Positions 48,594 through 60,308 of a stretch of DNA of 64,000 nt are shown here, piece by piece. The stretch lies in the NCBI GenBank assembly GCA_900314535.1, contig OMVT01000003.1, forward strand, positions 1 through 64,000, written 5' to 3'. Position 1 is the first letter of the stretch. The number at the start of each line of letters is the position of its first letter. Made by a program: the position numbers and the translations under genes. The notes beneath the pieces are model-generated. The model worked only from the letters and a program-made list of their open reading frames with translations, searched no databases and was not told the origin of the DNA. The DNA comes from an uncultured Olsenella sp. (GTDB lineage Bacteria; Actinomycetota; Coriobacteriia; Coriobacteriales; Atopobiaceae).

Positions 48594-49369
48594 GCTGGGA
48601 GAGCGTGCTGGTGGATGGCCCTGCCACCGATGTGACCCCCCACCAGGGGGAAGGGCTCGACCTCGAGGTCCTCTACCCGGGCATCGCCGACCTTGGAGGC
48701 GATGCGGGCAACATCTTCTATCTCTGCGCCTGCCTGCCAGGAGCTACCCTCCATCAGACGCATCTGGGAGAGCGTCCGTACTTCATGGACCATCGCCCTG
48801 ACTTCGTCTTCCTCGGCAACATGGATGCCTCCAACCAGGAGCGCGCCGCGAAAGACCTCGCCCCCTGGAAGGAGCGGCTCGTGGAGCTCGCCGACGATGG
48901 GGTGCCCATCCTCTTCACGGGCGCCGCTGCGGAGATTCTGGGCGAGCATGTGGCGCTCGATCATGGGCGCGCCTTCGACGGACTCGGCATCTTCCCCTTC
49001 ACGACCACGATGCATCCGATCTCGGAGCGCATCAACGACTTCTTCGTCGGCACGGCGGATGGGATCGAGATCCTGGGCTGGAAGAGCCAGTTCACCGAAT
49101 CCTTCGGTGACAACACAAGGAGCTGCTTTGCCCGCGGCACCCGGGGCTGCGGCATCAACCTCGGGACCGATCTCGAGGGCTTCCGGCGTGGTGGTTTGGT
49201 GGCAACGTGGCTTCTGGGACCCTTCCTCGTTGCGAATCCTGTCTATACGGAGCACCTTATTGCTACCATGGGAGTGGCGCATCCCCAGCTGGCGTTCGAG
49301 AAGGTGGCACGGAAGGCCTTCGAGCGCCGCATCGTGGAACTGCGCGATACCAGCCGCATAGCTGACTAG
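48590..49369 (+). CDS. gatD: GatD-like glutamine amidotransferase, catalytic residues missing
   Basis: A 259-residue protein in the gatD position, with recognisable family blocks: ADLGGDAGN near the N-terminus, RPDFVFLGNMD, FDGLGIFPF and LLGPFLVANPVYTEHLI. From memory of S. aureus GatD, three catalytic blocks have changed. The nucleophile motif (TICGGYQ) reads FTGAAAE, with Gly111/Ala112 where Cys94 belongs. The motif with His189 (YLHGP) reads WLLGP, with Leu209. The ENHGGR loop reads WKSQFTESF. The protein therefore looks unable to hydrolyse glutamine, yet the gene is intact and coupled to murT. It may be structural or regulatory. Confidence 0.85.
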   Translation: MSWESVLVDGPATDVTPHQGEGLDLEVLYPGIADLGGDAGNIFYLCACLPGATLHQTHLGERPYFMDHRPDFVFLGNMDASNQERAAKDLAPWKERLVELADDGVPILFTGAAAEILGEHVALDHGRAFDGLGIFPFTTTMHPISERINDFFVGTADGIEILGWKSQFTESFGDNTRSCFARGTRGCGINLGTDLEGFRRGGLVATWLLGPFLVANPVYTEHLIATMGVAHPQLAFEKVARKAFERRIVELRDTSRIAD

Positions 49370-49414
49370 GAGGTGCTGCCGCCCTTCTGGCCGCTTCTGA
49401 GTTAGAGGGTTTGA

Positions 49415-52310
<2,896 letters not shown>

Positions 52311-52324
<14 letters not shown>

Positions 52325-52814
52325 GGGGCAGGTCAAGACGAATGCGATGCGCGAGCTCGACCAGGCACACATCCCCTATAGGGTGCAGGTCGTCGAGGGT
52401 GAAGAGGATATCTCGAGAGGACTCGGCGTCCGCATGGCAGAAGAGGTCGGGGCAGACCCCGAGAGCCAGTTCAAGACGCTTGTCTGCGTCTCGCCGACAC
52501 GGGACCACGTCGTGTGCTGCATACCTGTGGCAGAAGAGCTCGACCTCAAGAAGGCAGCAGCGGCAGCAGGGGAGAAGTCGCTCGAGCTCATGCCGATAAA
52601 GCAGCTCGAGAGCGTCACGGGCTATGTGCGTGGCGGCTGCACCCCTGTCGGCATGAAGAAGAAGTTCCCGACCTTGATCGACGAGACGGCCGAACTCTTC
52701 GATGAGATCGGCATCTCGGGCGGGAAGCGTGGCGTCGGCCTCATCGTGGCACCGGAGCCCCTGGCCAAGTTCCTGGACGCACGCTTCGTCGATATCGTGC
52801 AGGAAGGGCGATGA
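52311..52814 (+). CDS. ybaK: Cys-tRNA deacylase, YbaK/EbsC family
   Basis: Hydrolyses mischarged Cys-tRNA(Pro) in trans. The 167-residue protein has the family pattern: TNAMRELDQAHIPY at the N-terminus, FKTLVCVSPTRDHVVCCIPV with the conserved Lys of the active site, and YVRGGCTPVGMKKKFP. The ATG at 52311 is 9 bases after AAGGAGG and lies inside the uvrA end; another ATG at 52302 is too close to that site. The TGA overlaps murJ. Confidence 0.9.
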
Positions 52815-54454
52815 TGGAGAACAGAGAAATGGACATCGAGGAGCAGCAGACTGACGAGGAAGAGGCGCTTGCCGAGTCGGTAGGCCGCTCGTCTGCAATG
52901 ATGAGCGTGCTCGTGATGATTTCGCGTGTCACGGGCTTCTTCCGCACCTGGGCGCAGGCATATGCCGTCGGCGTCACGATGCTCGCCTCGTGCTACACGA
53001 TCGCGAACAACCTCCCGAATCTGCTCTATGAGCTTGTCATGGGCGGCATGCTCGTCACGGCATTCCTGCCTGTCTACATGAACGTGAAGCGCAAGCTCGG
53101 ACGCGAAGGTGCCAATGCCTACGCCTCGAACCTCTTCTCGCTCATCCTCCTCATCATGGGCGGCCTCTCCGTCCTCTGCATCATCTTCGCGGCGCCGGTC
53201 GTGTGGACGCAGACGTTCTCGGCGACCAAGGAGTTCGACTTCGACCTCTCGGTCTACTTCTTCCGCTTCTTCGCAATCGAGATCATGCTCTACTCGCTCT
53301 CGACTATCGTCTCCGGCATCCTGAATGCCGAACGCGAGTACTTCTGGAGCACGGCAGCGCCGATCTTCAACAACTTCGTGACGATCGCCTCGTTCGTGCT
53401 CTATGCCTGGCTCGTGCCGACGAACCAGGGGCTGGCGCTCCTGATCCTGGCGCTCGGCAACCCTCTGGGCGTTGCCGTGCAGCTCCTCGTGCAGCTGCCG
53501 AGCCTCCACAGGATGGGCGTGCGCATCCACTTCAGGATCGACCTCCACGATCCTGCCATCAAGGACACGCTCTCCATCGGCATCCCGTCGCTTCTCTGCA
53601 CGATCGTGATGTTCGTCACGTCCTCCGTGCAGACATCCTGCGAGATGCAGTCTTCGGTCTCCGGCTCCTCGGTCGCCTACTATGCCCGCATCTGGTATAC
53701 GCTGCCGTATTCGATCCTCTGCGTGCCGATCACGACGGCCATGTTCACGGAGCTCTCCGACCTCTATGCGAAGCACGATATGACGGGATATAGGCGTGGC
53801 ATCTCGTCCGGCACGAGCAAGATTCTGTTCCTGCTCATCCCGATGATGCTCTTCCTGATCGTGTTCTCGACGCCTCTGATTACCGTGATGGCAGGCAGGA
53901 GCTTCTCGGCAGACGAGATCGAGATGACGGCAAGCTTCCTCATCGCCCTTGCGTTCTCGCTTCCGCTCTACGGCGTCTATATCTATCTCCAGAAGATCTG
54001 CTCCTCGATGCGCCACATGATGCTCTTTGCGACGGCCAATATCCTGGCCGGCGTCGTTGAGGTCATCTATCTCATGGTCGCGACGCCGAGATACGGCCTC
54101 AACTGCTCGGCCTGGGGCAATACGGTCTTCTATGTGATCGTCGATATCGTGGCCTTCCTCGAGCTCCATCACCGGATCGGTGGTGTCGGCATCCGCCATA
54201 TGGCAGTCTCTTCCGTGCGTTCGCTCGCGCTCGGTGCCGCAGGCGCTGTCGCTGCCTTCCTCATCCTCCAGCTCCTCGGACGCTTCTTCGGCCCCACGGA
54301 TGGCTCGATGCTCAAGGGCATCCTCTATTCCGTGATCGGCGGCATCCCAGCCCTGGTCGTGACCTACGGCGGTGCTGTCGCCCTGAAGATCCCTGAGGCT
54401 GATGCAATCGGTCGCCTCATGGACCGCTTCCTGCCGGCACGCCTGCGCAGGTAG
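52811..54454 (+). CDS. murJ: Lipid II flippase MurJ
   Basis: A MurJ/MviN-type flippase of the MOP superfamily that moves lipid II across the membrane. The 547 residues contain about 14 transmembrane helices after an acidic N-terminus of about 30 residues. The motifs are ISRVTGFFRTWAQAYAVG, NNLPNLLYELVMGGMLVTAFLPVY and GILNAEREYFW. The length is close to the core family; the large kinase-like extension of mycobacterial MviN is absent. The start ATGATG overlaps the ybaK stop. It is the end of the uvrA-ybaK-murJ cluster. Confidence 0.93.
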   Translation: MMENREMDIEEQQTDEEEALAESVGRSSAMMSVLVMISRVTGFFRTWAQAYAVGVTMLASCYTIANNLPNLLYELVMGGMLVTAFLPVYMNVKRKLGREGANAYASNLFSLILLIMGGLSVLCIIFAAPVVWTQTFSATKEFDFDLSVYFFRFFAIEIMLYSLSTIVSGILNAEREYFWSTAAPIFNNFVTIASFVLYAWLVPTNQGLALLILALGNPLGVAVQLLVQLPSLHRMGVRIHFRIDLHDPAIKDTLSIGIPSLLCTIVMFVTSSVQTSCEMQSSVSGSSVAYYARIWYTLPYSILCVPITTAMFTELSDLYAKHDMTGYRRGISSGTSKILFLLIPMMLFLIVFSTPLITVMAGRSFSADEIEMTASFLIALAFSLPLYGVYIYLQKICSSMRHMMLFATANILAGVVEVIYLMVATPRYGLNCSAWGNTVFYVIVDIVAFLELHHRIGGVGIRHMAVSSVRSLALGAAGAVAAFLILQLLGRFFGPTDGSMLKGILYSVIGGIPALVVTYGGAVALKIPEADAIGRLMDRFLPARLRR

Positions 54455-54483
54455 AGAACAGCCAGATAGCATCGAAACGATTT

Positions 54484-54510
54484 CGAGGCCTCCGCTTGGC
54501 GGGGGCCTCG
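54484..54510 (+). terminator. Terminator-like hairpin after murJ
   Basis: CGAGGCCTCCGC (54484-54495) pairs with GCGGGGGCCTCG (54499-54510), with one mismatched position, 30 bases after the murJ stop. There is no T tract. Confidence 0.6.
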
Positions 54511-54567
54511 CTGCATCTGCCGAAACAATGGCACAGGCGAGATCTCGGCCTTTGCCTGCTTGGCGCC

Positions 54568-54741
54568 ATGCGGGACAGAGCCCAAGAGCCCACGCTTGCC
54601 GGAGAAGAGTGCCATGCCCCTCGATCTCTTTTCAGAGGACTTTCTGCCCTCATCTGTATTCCTGCCATCGCCTTCATCGTCCTTGTCTTCTGCCTGCCGC
54701 TCCTCGCAATCCAGGCGCTGAAGAAGTATCTGGGGAAATAG
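54568..54741 (+). CDS. Possible small single-span membrane protein
   Basis: A 57-residue frame whose second half is one clear transmembrane helix (LICIPAIAFIVLVFCLPLLA) followed by the basic tail QALKKYLGK. The start codon is uncertain: the ATG at 54568 lacks a good ribosome site, while a better-sited ATG at 54614 is in another frame (35 residues). A frameshift joining both is possible. Function unknown. Confidence 0.35.
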   Translation: MRDRAQEPTLAGEECHAPRSLFRGLSALICIPAIAFIVLVFCLPLLAIQALKKYLGK

Positions 54742-54811
54742 GCCGGGCTCCAGGATGGGCAGGCACGCTCCATTGCCGCTACGTTACAGAGCGGTGTCCT
54801 CGCTGCGGCAA

Positions 54812-54865
54812 GCACTTTAGTGTGCTAAAGTGCCACCAGCAGACAAGATGGATGCAGAAGCATCC
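54812..54865 (+). promoter_or_regulatory. Two hairpins in his operon leader
   Basis: GCACTTTAG-TGTG-CTAAAGTGC (54812-54833) is a perfect 9-bp inverted repeat. GGATGC-AGAA-GCATCC (54850-54865) is a second, 6-bp hairpin ending about 10 bases before the AAGGAG of the first his gene. The first could be an operator or attenuator. There is no T-box signature and no run of His codons. Confidence 0.5.
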
Positions 54866-54886
54866 TGGACATGAAGGAGCGACATC

Positions 54887-56551
54887 GTGCTGAGCGGTAC
54901 ACCCCAAGGATTCCGCGACATCCTGCCGAAGGAGGCATTGGCGCGCGAGCGAATCTGCGACGCAGTCAGGAGCTGCTTCGCGAGCCATGGCTATCTTCCG
55001 GTCGAGACGCCGCTTCTCGAAGACCGCCATACCCTCGAGGAGGCAGGACGCATCAAGAACCTGCCGTTCCAGCTCTTCGATGCGGAGGACGACGAGCTCC
55101 TCGTGCTCAGGCCCGATCTCACGCTGCCGATTGCACGCATGGCAGCAGCAAGGTTCGCGGCAGGGCAGCTGCCGGCACGCCTCAGGTATGTGGCGCCCGT
55201 CGTGCGCGAGCGTGCAAGCCTCAAGGGCCAGCCGCGCCAGTTCACGCAGCTCGGCGTCGAGCTCATCGGCGGAGACGATGTGAAGGCAGAGTCCGAGGTC
55301 GTCTCGCTTCTCGGCGAGGTGCTCCAGGCCCTCCATGTGCCGGCCTGGAAGATCGTCTGCGGCTCTGTCTCGCCCCTGAAGGCGCTTCTTGCCACATGCG
55401 CGCCGGATGAGGCATTCGCGAAGCAGGCGCTTGCGCTCGTCCATGAGAGCGATCTCGTGAGCCTGGATGAGCTTGTCGCAGCCTCCTCGCTTGCTCCTGA
55501 GGCGGCACGTGCGCTCCATGAGCTGCCAAGGCTCAATGGCGGAGCTGAGACGATCGATGCGCTCGATGAGCTCCTGGATGGTGCCGGCGTCCCGAAGGAG
55601 GGAAGAGGCACCTCTGAGCTCAGGGCCCTCGTGGCATCGCTTTCCGACCTTGCCCAGGCAGGGGAGCTTGCCTTCGACTTCTCGATCATCAACTCATTCG
55701 ACTACTACACGGGCATCATCTTCAAGGCCTATTCGGAAGGCATCGCCGCATCCCTTGCTTCCGGCGGCCGCTACGATGCGGTCCTCAAGAACCTCGGCAT
55801 GCCCGATACCTGCGCCTGCGGCTTCGCCCTCTCGCTCGAGCGTCTCCAGGAGGTCCTGGGCGAGATGGGAGATACCGGCGTTGTGACGCCGGGCGTGCGC
55901 CTGGCAGAGCGCCCGATCCGCATTGCCGTGCCGAAGGGATCGCTCTTCGGCGATACCGTGAAGCTGCTCGAGAAGGCTGGGCTTCCGGTCGAGGGGCTCA
56001 AGGACCCGGGACGCCGCCTCATCGTGCATGAGGACGGGGTCGACTATGTGATCGTCCGTGCCCAGGATGCCCCGTATTTCGTGGGCTATGGTGGTGCCGA
56101 TTGCGGCATCTGCGGCAACGACTCGATACTTGAGGCCCAGGTCGAGCTCCTGCAGCTTGTGGACCTGCGCTACGGTGCCTGCCGCTTCGTCGTCGCAGAG
56201 CCGAGAAGCGCTGCCGGCAAGACCGACCGTGCCTATGCCTGGCGCGGTTACGAGCGCGTTGCAACGAAGTACCCCCACATCACGCAGGCGTACTATGACC
56301 GTATCGGCCGGCAGGTCGAGATTCTGCCGCTCCACGGCAACATCGAGCTTGGCCCGATTGTCGGCATGGCAGACCGCATCGTCGATATCACGGCGACGGG
56401 CACGACGCTCAGGGAGAACGACCTCGTGATTGTCGACGACGTGCTCGAGTGCAGTGCCCGCTTCTTCGCGGGCCCTGCTGCCTACCGCTCCGATGCCCGC
56501 ATACGTTCCCTGGCTGACCGCCTCGCGGCTGCAGCCAGCAAGGAGGAATAA
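54887..56551 (+). CDS. hisZG: HisZ-HisG fusion, ATP phosphoribosyltransferase
   Basis: Catalyses the first step of histidine synthesis. The 554-residue protein joins two chains that are normally separate. Residues 1-335 are HisZ, the histidyl-tRNA-synthetase-like regulatory subunit (TPQGFRDILP, LRPDLTLPIARM, FDYYTGIIFKAY, ASGGRYDAVL). Residues 344-554 are short-form HisG (RIAVPKGSLFGDTVKLL, YGGADCGICGND, ADRIVDITATGTTLREN). Short-form HisG lacks its own regulatory domain and needs HisZ, so the fusion fixes a 1:1 ratio. The start is GTG at 54887, after AAGGAG. It is the first gene of the his operon and overlaps hisD by one base. Confidence 0.93.
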   Translation: MLSGTPQGFRDILPKEALARERICDAVRSCFASHGYLPVETPLLEDRHTLEEAGRIKNLPFQLFDAEDDELLVLRPDLTLPIARMAAARFAAGQLPARLRYVAPVVRERASLKGQPRQFTQLGVELIGGDDVKAESEVVSLLGEVLQALHVPAWKIVCGSVSPLKALLATCAPDEAFAKQALALVHESDLVSLDELVAASSLAPEAARALHELPRLNGGAETIDALDELLDGAGVPKEGRGTSELRALVASLSDLAQAGELAFDFSIINSFDYYTGIIFKAYSEGIAASLASGGRYDAVLKNLGMPDTCACGFALSLERLQEVLGEMGDTGVVTPGVRLAERPIRIAVPKGSLFGDTVKLLEKAGLPVEGLKDPGRRLIVHEDGVDYVIVRAQDAPYFVGYGGADCGICGNDSILEAQVELLQLVDLRYGACRFVVAEPRSAAGKTDRAYAWRGYERVATKYPHITQAYYDRIGRQVEILPLHGNIELGPIVGMADRIVDITATGTTLRENDLVIVDDVLECSARFFAGPAAYRSDARIRSLADRLAAAASKEE

Positions 56552-57942
56552 TGAGGAAGATCGTGCTGTCCGAGGGAGAGACCCTCACCAATGCTGACCT
56601 GAAGAGGACAGGTGCCCTGCCGAAGGAGGTCATGGAGTCTGCCCAGGCAATCGTCGACGAGGTGCGCGAGCGCGGCGATGCGGCTGTCCGCGACTTCTGC
56701 CTCAAGTTCGATGGTGCCTGCCCCAAGAGCTTCCGCGTGCCCGACGAGGCCGTCAAAGGCGCGCTCGAGAAAGTCGATCCGCGCTTCGTCGAGGCCGTGA
56801 AGCGCTCCTATGCGCAGGTGTGCGAGTTCCACGAGCACGAGCGCGAGGATTCCTGGTTCGAGACGAGGCCTGATGGCACGATCCTGGGCGTCAAGGTCAC
56901 GCCCGTGCCCTCTGTTGCCGTCTACGTTCCGGGAGGACGCGCCCAGTATCCCTCTACCGTCATCATGGACACGGTCCCGGCAAAGGTTGCAGGCGTCGAG
57001 CGTGTCATCATGTTGACGCCGCCCCAGAAGGATGGCACGCTCTCTGCCTATACGCTCGCCGCTGCCGCCATCGCAGGGGTCGACGAGGTCTACGCTGTCG
57101 GCGGTGCCCAGGGCATCGCTGCTGCTGCCTATGGCACGGAGTCCATCCCGAAGGTCGCGAAGATTGTCGGTCCGGGCAATGCCTATGTGGCCGCTGCGAA
57201 GCGCTATGTCTCGGGCGATGTCGGCATCGATATGGTGGCTGGTCCCTCCGAGGTCTGCGTGCTCGCCGGCTCGACGGCAGATCCTGTGATCGTCGCTGCC
57301 GACCTCATGGCACAGGCAGAGCACGACCCGATGGCTGCGTGCTACCTCGTGACAGATGCGCCTGAGCTGCCAGACCAGGTCCTTGTCGCAATCGATGGCT
57401 TCCTCAAGGAGAGTCCGCGTGCCGAGATCACGAAGGCAAGCCTCGACAACCGTGGCCAGATCGTGATTGCGCCTTCGCTCGACGCTGCCATCGACTCCGT
57501 CAATGTGATCGCCCCTGAGCACCTCGAGCTCCATGTGCCGGAGGCCTTCTCCATTCTGGGCAAGATCAGAAACGCTGGCGCCATCTTCTTGGGTCCCTGG
57601 AGCTCCGAGCCTCTGGGAGACTACGTCGCAGGCCCGAACCACACGCTGCCGACCGGCGGCACGGCGCTCTTCTCGAATCCTCTTGGGGTCTACGACTTCC
57701 AGAAGCGCTCTTCCGTCATCTCCTATACGCCCCAGGGCCTCATGGCAGATGCCCCGGCAACCCAGGCCATGGCAGAAGCGGAAGGCCTCTGGGCCCATGC
57801 CCTCTCGGCAGGACTGAGGAGGAAGCTCGTCGAGGAAGGCCAGGACCACATCGCTGACGCCGATGCTGCCTTCGCCGGGGCGCAGGAGATTGCCTGGCCG
57901 ACGAAGCTTTCCACCCCTGGCCGCGTGCCTCTGGGGGAGTAG
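56551..57942 (+). CDS. hisD: Histidinol dehydrogenase
   Basis: Performs the last two oxidations, histidinol to histidine. At 463 residues it is somewhat longer than the usual 430-440. Motifs: VYVPGGRAQYPSTVIM, GPGNAYVAAAKRYV, DMVAGPSEVCVLA (active-site region), AQAEHDPMA (zinc Gln/His) and NHTLPTGGTA. The ATG shares a base with the upstream TAA. Confidence 0.95.
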   Translation: MRKIVLSEGETLTNADLKRTGALPKEVMESAQAIVDEVRERGDAAVRDFCLKFDGACPKSFRVPDEAVKGALEKVDPRFVEAVKRSYAQVCEFHEHEREDSWFETRPDGTILGVKVTPVPSVAVYVPGGRAQYPSTVIMDTVPAKVAGVERVIMLTPPQKDGTLSAYTLAAAAIAGVDEVYAVGGAQGIAAAAYGTESIPKVAKIVGPGNAYVAAAKRYVSGDVGIDMVAGPSEVCVLAGSTADPVIVAADLMAQAEHDPMAACYLVTDAPELPDQVLVAIDGFLKESPRAEITKASLDNRGQIVIAPSLDAAIDSVNVIAPEHLELHVPEAFSILGKIRNAGAIFLGPWSSEPLGDYVAGPNHTLPTGGTALFSNPLGVYDFQKRSSVISYTPQGLMADAPATQAMAEAEGLWAHALSAGLRRKLVEEGQDHIADADAAFAGAQEIAWPTKLSTPGRVPLGE

Positions 57943-57944
57943 CC

Positions 57945-59039
57945 ATGGGAAAAGGACTCTCTCCCCGTGTGCGTGCACTCGTGCGTGCGAGCGTCGCCGA
58001 TCTTGAGCCGTACGATCCCGGCTTCACGCCGGTACGCATCAACCTCTCTGCCAATGAGAACACGCATGGGATGCCTGAAGAGGTCAGGCGCTCCGTGCAG
58101 GCGGCGCTGGCGCATGTTGTCGTGAACCGCTATCCGGCACCCTTGGCTCCTGAGCTCAGGGAGGCCCTTGCCGAGTGGCATGAGGTGACGCCCGAGCAGG
58201 TGCTTGTCTCGAATGGCGGCGACGAGGCGCTCTTCAACCTGTTCCTCGCCTTCGGAGGCGCCGGGCACACCATGGTGACATGCCCGCCGACGTTTTCTGT
58301 CTACAAGCTCTACGCCGAGATGGTCGAGACGCCGGTCGTCGAGGTGCCGCGCGATCCGGTGACGCTCCTGCCTGATGTGGACGGGCTCGTCGAGGCTGCA
58401 AAGACTGCCTCGCTTGTGGTCCTGACCTCGCCGAACAACCCGACAGGAGACTGCATGGCTCCCGCCGATGTGAAGCGCATCTGCGAAGCCTGCCCGGGCA
58501 TCGTCCTCGCCGATGAGGCATACGGCGAGTTCGCGCCCGCCGGCATGAGCGCTGCCCCCTTGCTCGACGAGTGCGACAACCTGATCGTGCTCCACACCTT
58601 CTCGAAGGCGCTCTGCCTTGCAGGCGGCAGGATCGGCTATCTCCTGGGCGCCCCTGACGTGCTCGATGCCCTGGTCGCCGTGCGCCAGCCCTATTCCGTG
58701 AACTCGTTCAGCCAGGCAGCGGCGCTTGCATGCCTTCATGAGCTTGGTGCCTTCGATGCGGCTATCGACGATATCGTGAAAGAACGTGGATGGCTCACAG
58801 AGGCGCTCTCGGAGCTTCCGGGCGTGCATGTGTGGCCGAGCTCTGCGAACTTCCTCTGCGTGCGGGTGCCCAAGGCAGCTGAGAAGTGGGCAGCGCTTCG
58901 GGACGAGTTCTCGATCCTCGTGAGGAACTTCTCGGCGACGCCGGGCCTCGAGGACTGCCTCAGGATTACGGTGGGCACGCATACGGAGAACGAAGCAGTT
59001 GTCGCAGCGCTCGAGGCGCTGCTCTCAAGGGAGGCCTAG
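57945..59039 (+). CDS. hisC: Histidinol-phosphate aminotransferase
   Basis: A PLP enzyme converting imidazole-acetol phosphate to histidinol phosphate. The 364-residue class I/II aminotransferase has the PLP lysine K221 in HTFSKALCLAGGRIGY, substrate motif INLSANENTHG, VSNGGDEAL and SPNNPTGD. It starts 2 bases after hisD and its stop abuts hisB without a gap. Confidence 0.94.
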   Translation: MGKGLSPRVRALVRASVADLEPYDPGFTPVRINLSANENTHGMPEEVRRSVQAALAHVVVNRYPAPLAPELREALAEWHEVTPEQVLVSNGGDEALFNLFLAFGGAGHTMVTCPPTFSVYKLYAEMVETPVVEVPRDPVTLLPDVDGLVEAAKTASLVVLTSPNNPTGDCMAPADVKRICEACPGIVLADEAYGEFAPAGMSAAPLLDECDNLIVLHTFSKALCLAGGRIGYLLGAPDVLDALVAVRQPYSVNSFSQAAALACLHELGAFDAAIDDIVKERGWLTEALSELPGVHVWPSSANFLCVRVPKAAEKWAALRDEFSILVRNFSATPGLEDCLRITVGTHTENEAVVAALEALLSREA

Positions 59040-59627
59040 ATGGGACGCACTGCCGAAGTGGCACGCAAGACCGGCGAGACCGATATCCAGATCAGGATCG
59101 ACCTCGATGGGACAGGAGCATCCGCGATTGATACAGGCGTGGGCTTCTTCGACCATATGCTGACGGCGCTCTCCCGCCACTCCCTGATCGATATGGATAT
59201 CGCGGTCAAGGGCGATACGTGGGTGGATGACCACCACACGGTCGAGGATACGGGCATCGCCTTGGGACAGGCAATCGCCCAGGCGCTCGGCGACAAGCGC
59301 GGCATCCGCCGCTTTGCGGACTGCGCTGTGCCGCTCGACGAGGCGCTCATCCAGTGCGCCCTCGATATCTCTGGCAGAGGAGAGCTCTTCTGGGATGTGC
59401 CGATCGGCCCTGACAAGGTGGGGACCTTCGATACAGAGCTTGCCCAGGAGTTCTTCTGCGGCTTTGCCCGCCAGGCAGGGATCACGCTGCACCTTCGTGA
59501 GCTCTGCGGCTCGAATGCCCATCACATCATCGAGGCGACCTTCAAGTCCTGTGCAAGGGCTCTGAGGTCTGCCGTCGAGTCCGACCCGCGTGTGACCGGC
59601 ATCCCTTCGACCAAAGGTACGCTCTAG
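59040..59627 (+). CDS. hisB: Imidazoleglycerol-phosphate dehydratase
   Basis: A dehydratase of 195 residues with the two manganese motifs FFDHML (near 37) and DDHHTVED (near 64), then a C-terminal repeat with FFCGFA and SNAHHIIEATFK. It is monofunctional: the phosphatase half of the E. coli HisB is absent, so the histidinol-phosphatase must be encoded elsewhere. The start codon follows the hisC stop directly. Confidence 0.95.
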   Translation: MGRTAEVARKTGETDIQIRIDLDGTGASAIDTGVGFFDHMLTALSRHSLIDMDIAVKGDTWVDDHHTVEDTGIALGQAIAQALGDKRGIRRFADCAVPLDEALIQCALDISGRGELFWDVPIGPDKVGTFDTELAQEFFCGFARQAGITLHLRELCGSNAHHIIEATFKSCARALRSAVESDPRVTGIPSTKGTL

Positions 59628-59639
59628 AGGAGGCACGCT

Positions 59640-60308
59640 ATGCCCAGACGCATTGCCGTCGTCGACTATCACAAAGGAAACCTGCTCTCCGTCGTCCGCT
59701 CTGCCACCGAGGCAGGCGGCGACGCCGAGATAACGGACGAACCGGAGAAGATCGCCTCCGCCTCTGGCCTCATCATCCCCGGTGTCGGCTCCTTCGAGGA
59801 TGCGATGATCTACCTCGAGGAGAGCGGCGAGCGCGATGCCGTGATGGACGCCGTGGGAAGGGGCGTGCCGCTTCTGGGCATCTGCCTCGGGCTTCAGCTC
59901 CTCTCAGAGCGCGGCGACGAGCGCGTGGCAGAGCCTGCGGATAGCGGACGCTGGGTTTCCGGCCTTGCTCTCATCAAGGGCTCTGCGACCCGTCTCGAGT
60001 CGAGCCGCCTCAAGGTGCCGCATGTCGGCTGGGACCAGCTGCATCTCACAGAGCACGGTGCTGCCTGCCCGCTCTTCGAAGGCGTGCCTGAAGGTGCCAA
60101 TGTCTACTTCACGCACTCCTATGCGCTCGATGAGGATACCAATCCTTCTGTCATCGCAGGCAAGACGTTCTATGCGCGTGCCTTTGCCTCTGCAATCTGG
60201 AAGGACAACATCTTCGGCGTCCAGTTCCACCCGGAGAAGTCTTCGAGGGTAGGCCTCCGCATGCTCAAGAACTACATCAGAATCGTCGAAGAAGGGGGAG
60301 TCCGATGA
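59640..60308 (+). CDS. hisH: Imidazole glycerol phosphate synthase, glutaminase subunit HisH
   Basis: The class I glutaminase that supplies ammonia to HisF. The 222 residues carry the nucleophile cysteine in LLGICLGLQLL (near 82) and the catalytic His/Glu in FGVQFHPEKSS; VDYHKGNLLSV is the family N-terminus. Both catalytic blocks are intact, in contrast to the GatD of this window. The stop overlaps hisA (ATGA). Confidence 0.95.
   Translation: MPRRIAVVDYHKGNLLSVVRSATEAGGDAEITDEPEKIASASGLIIPGVGSFEDAMIYLEESGERDAVMDAVGRGVPLLGICLGLQLLSERGDERVAEPADSGRWVSGLALIKGSATRLESSRLKVPHVGWDQLHLTEHGAACPLFEGVPEGANVYFTHSYALDEDTNPSVIAGKTFYARAFASAIWKDNIFGVQFHPEKSSRVGLRMLKNYIRIVEEGGVR

Noticed and set aside
54742-54886. 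T-box leader or His-rich leader peptide before the his operon
   Set aside because: No GGTGG-type T-box core and no run of His codons is present.
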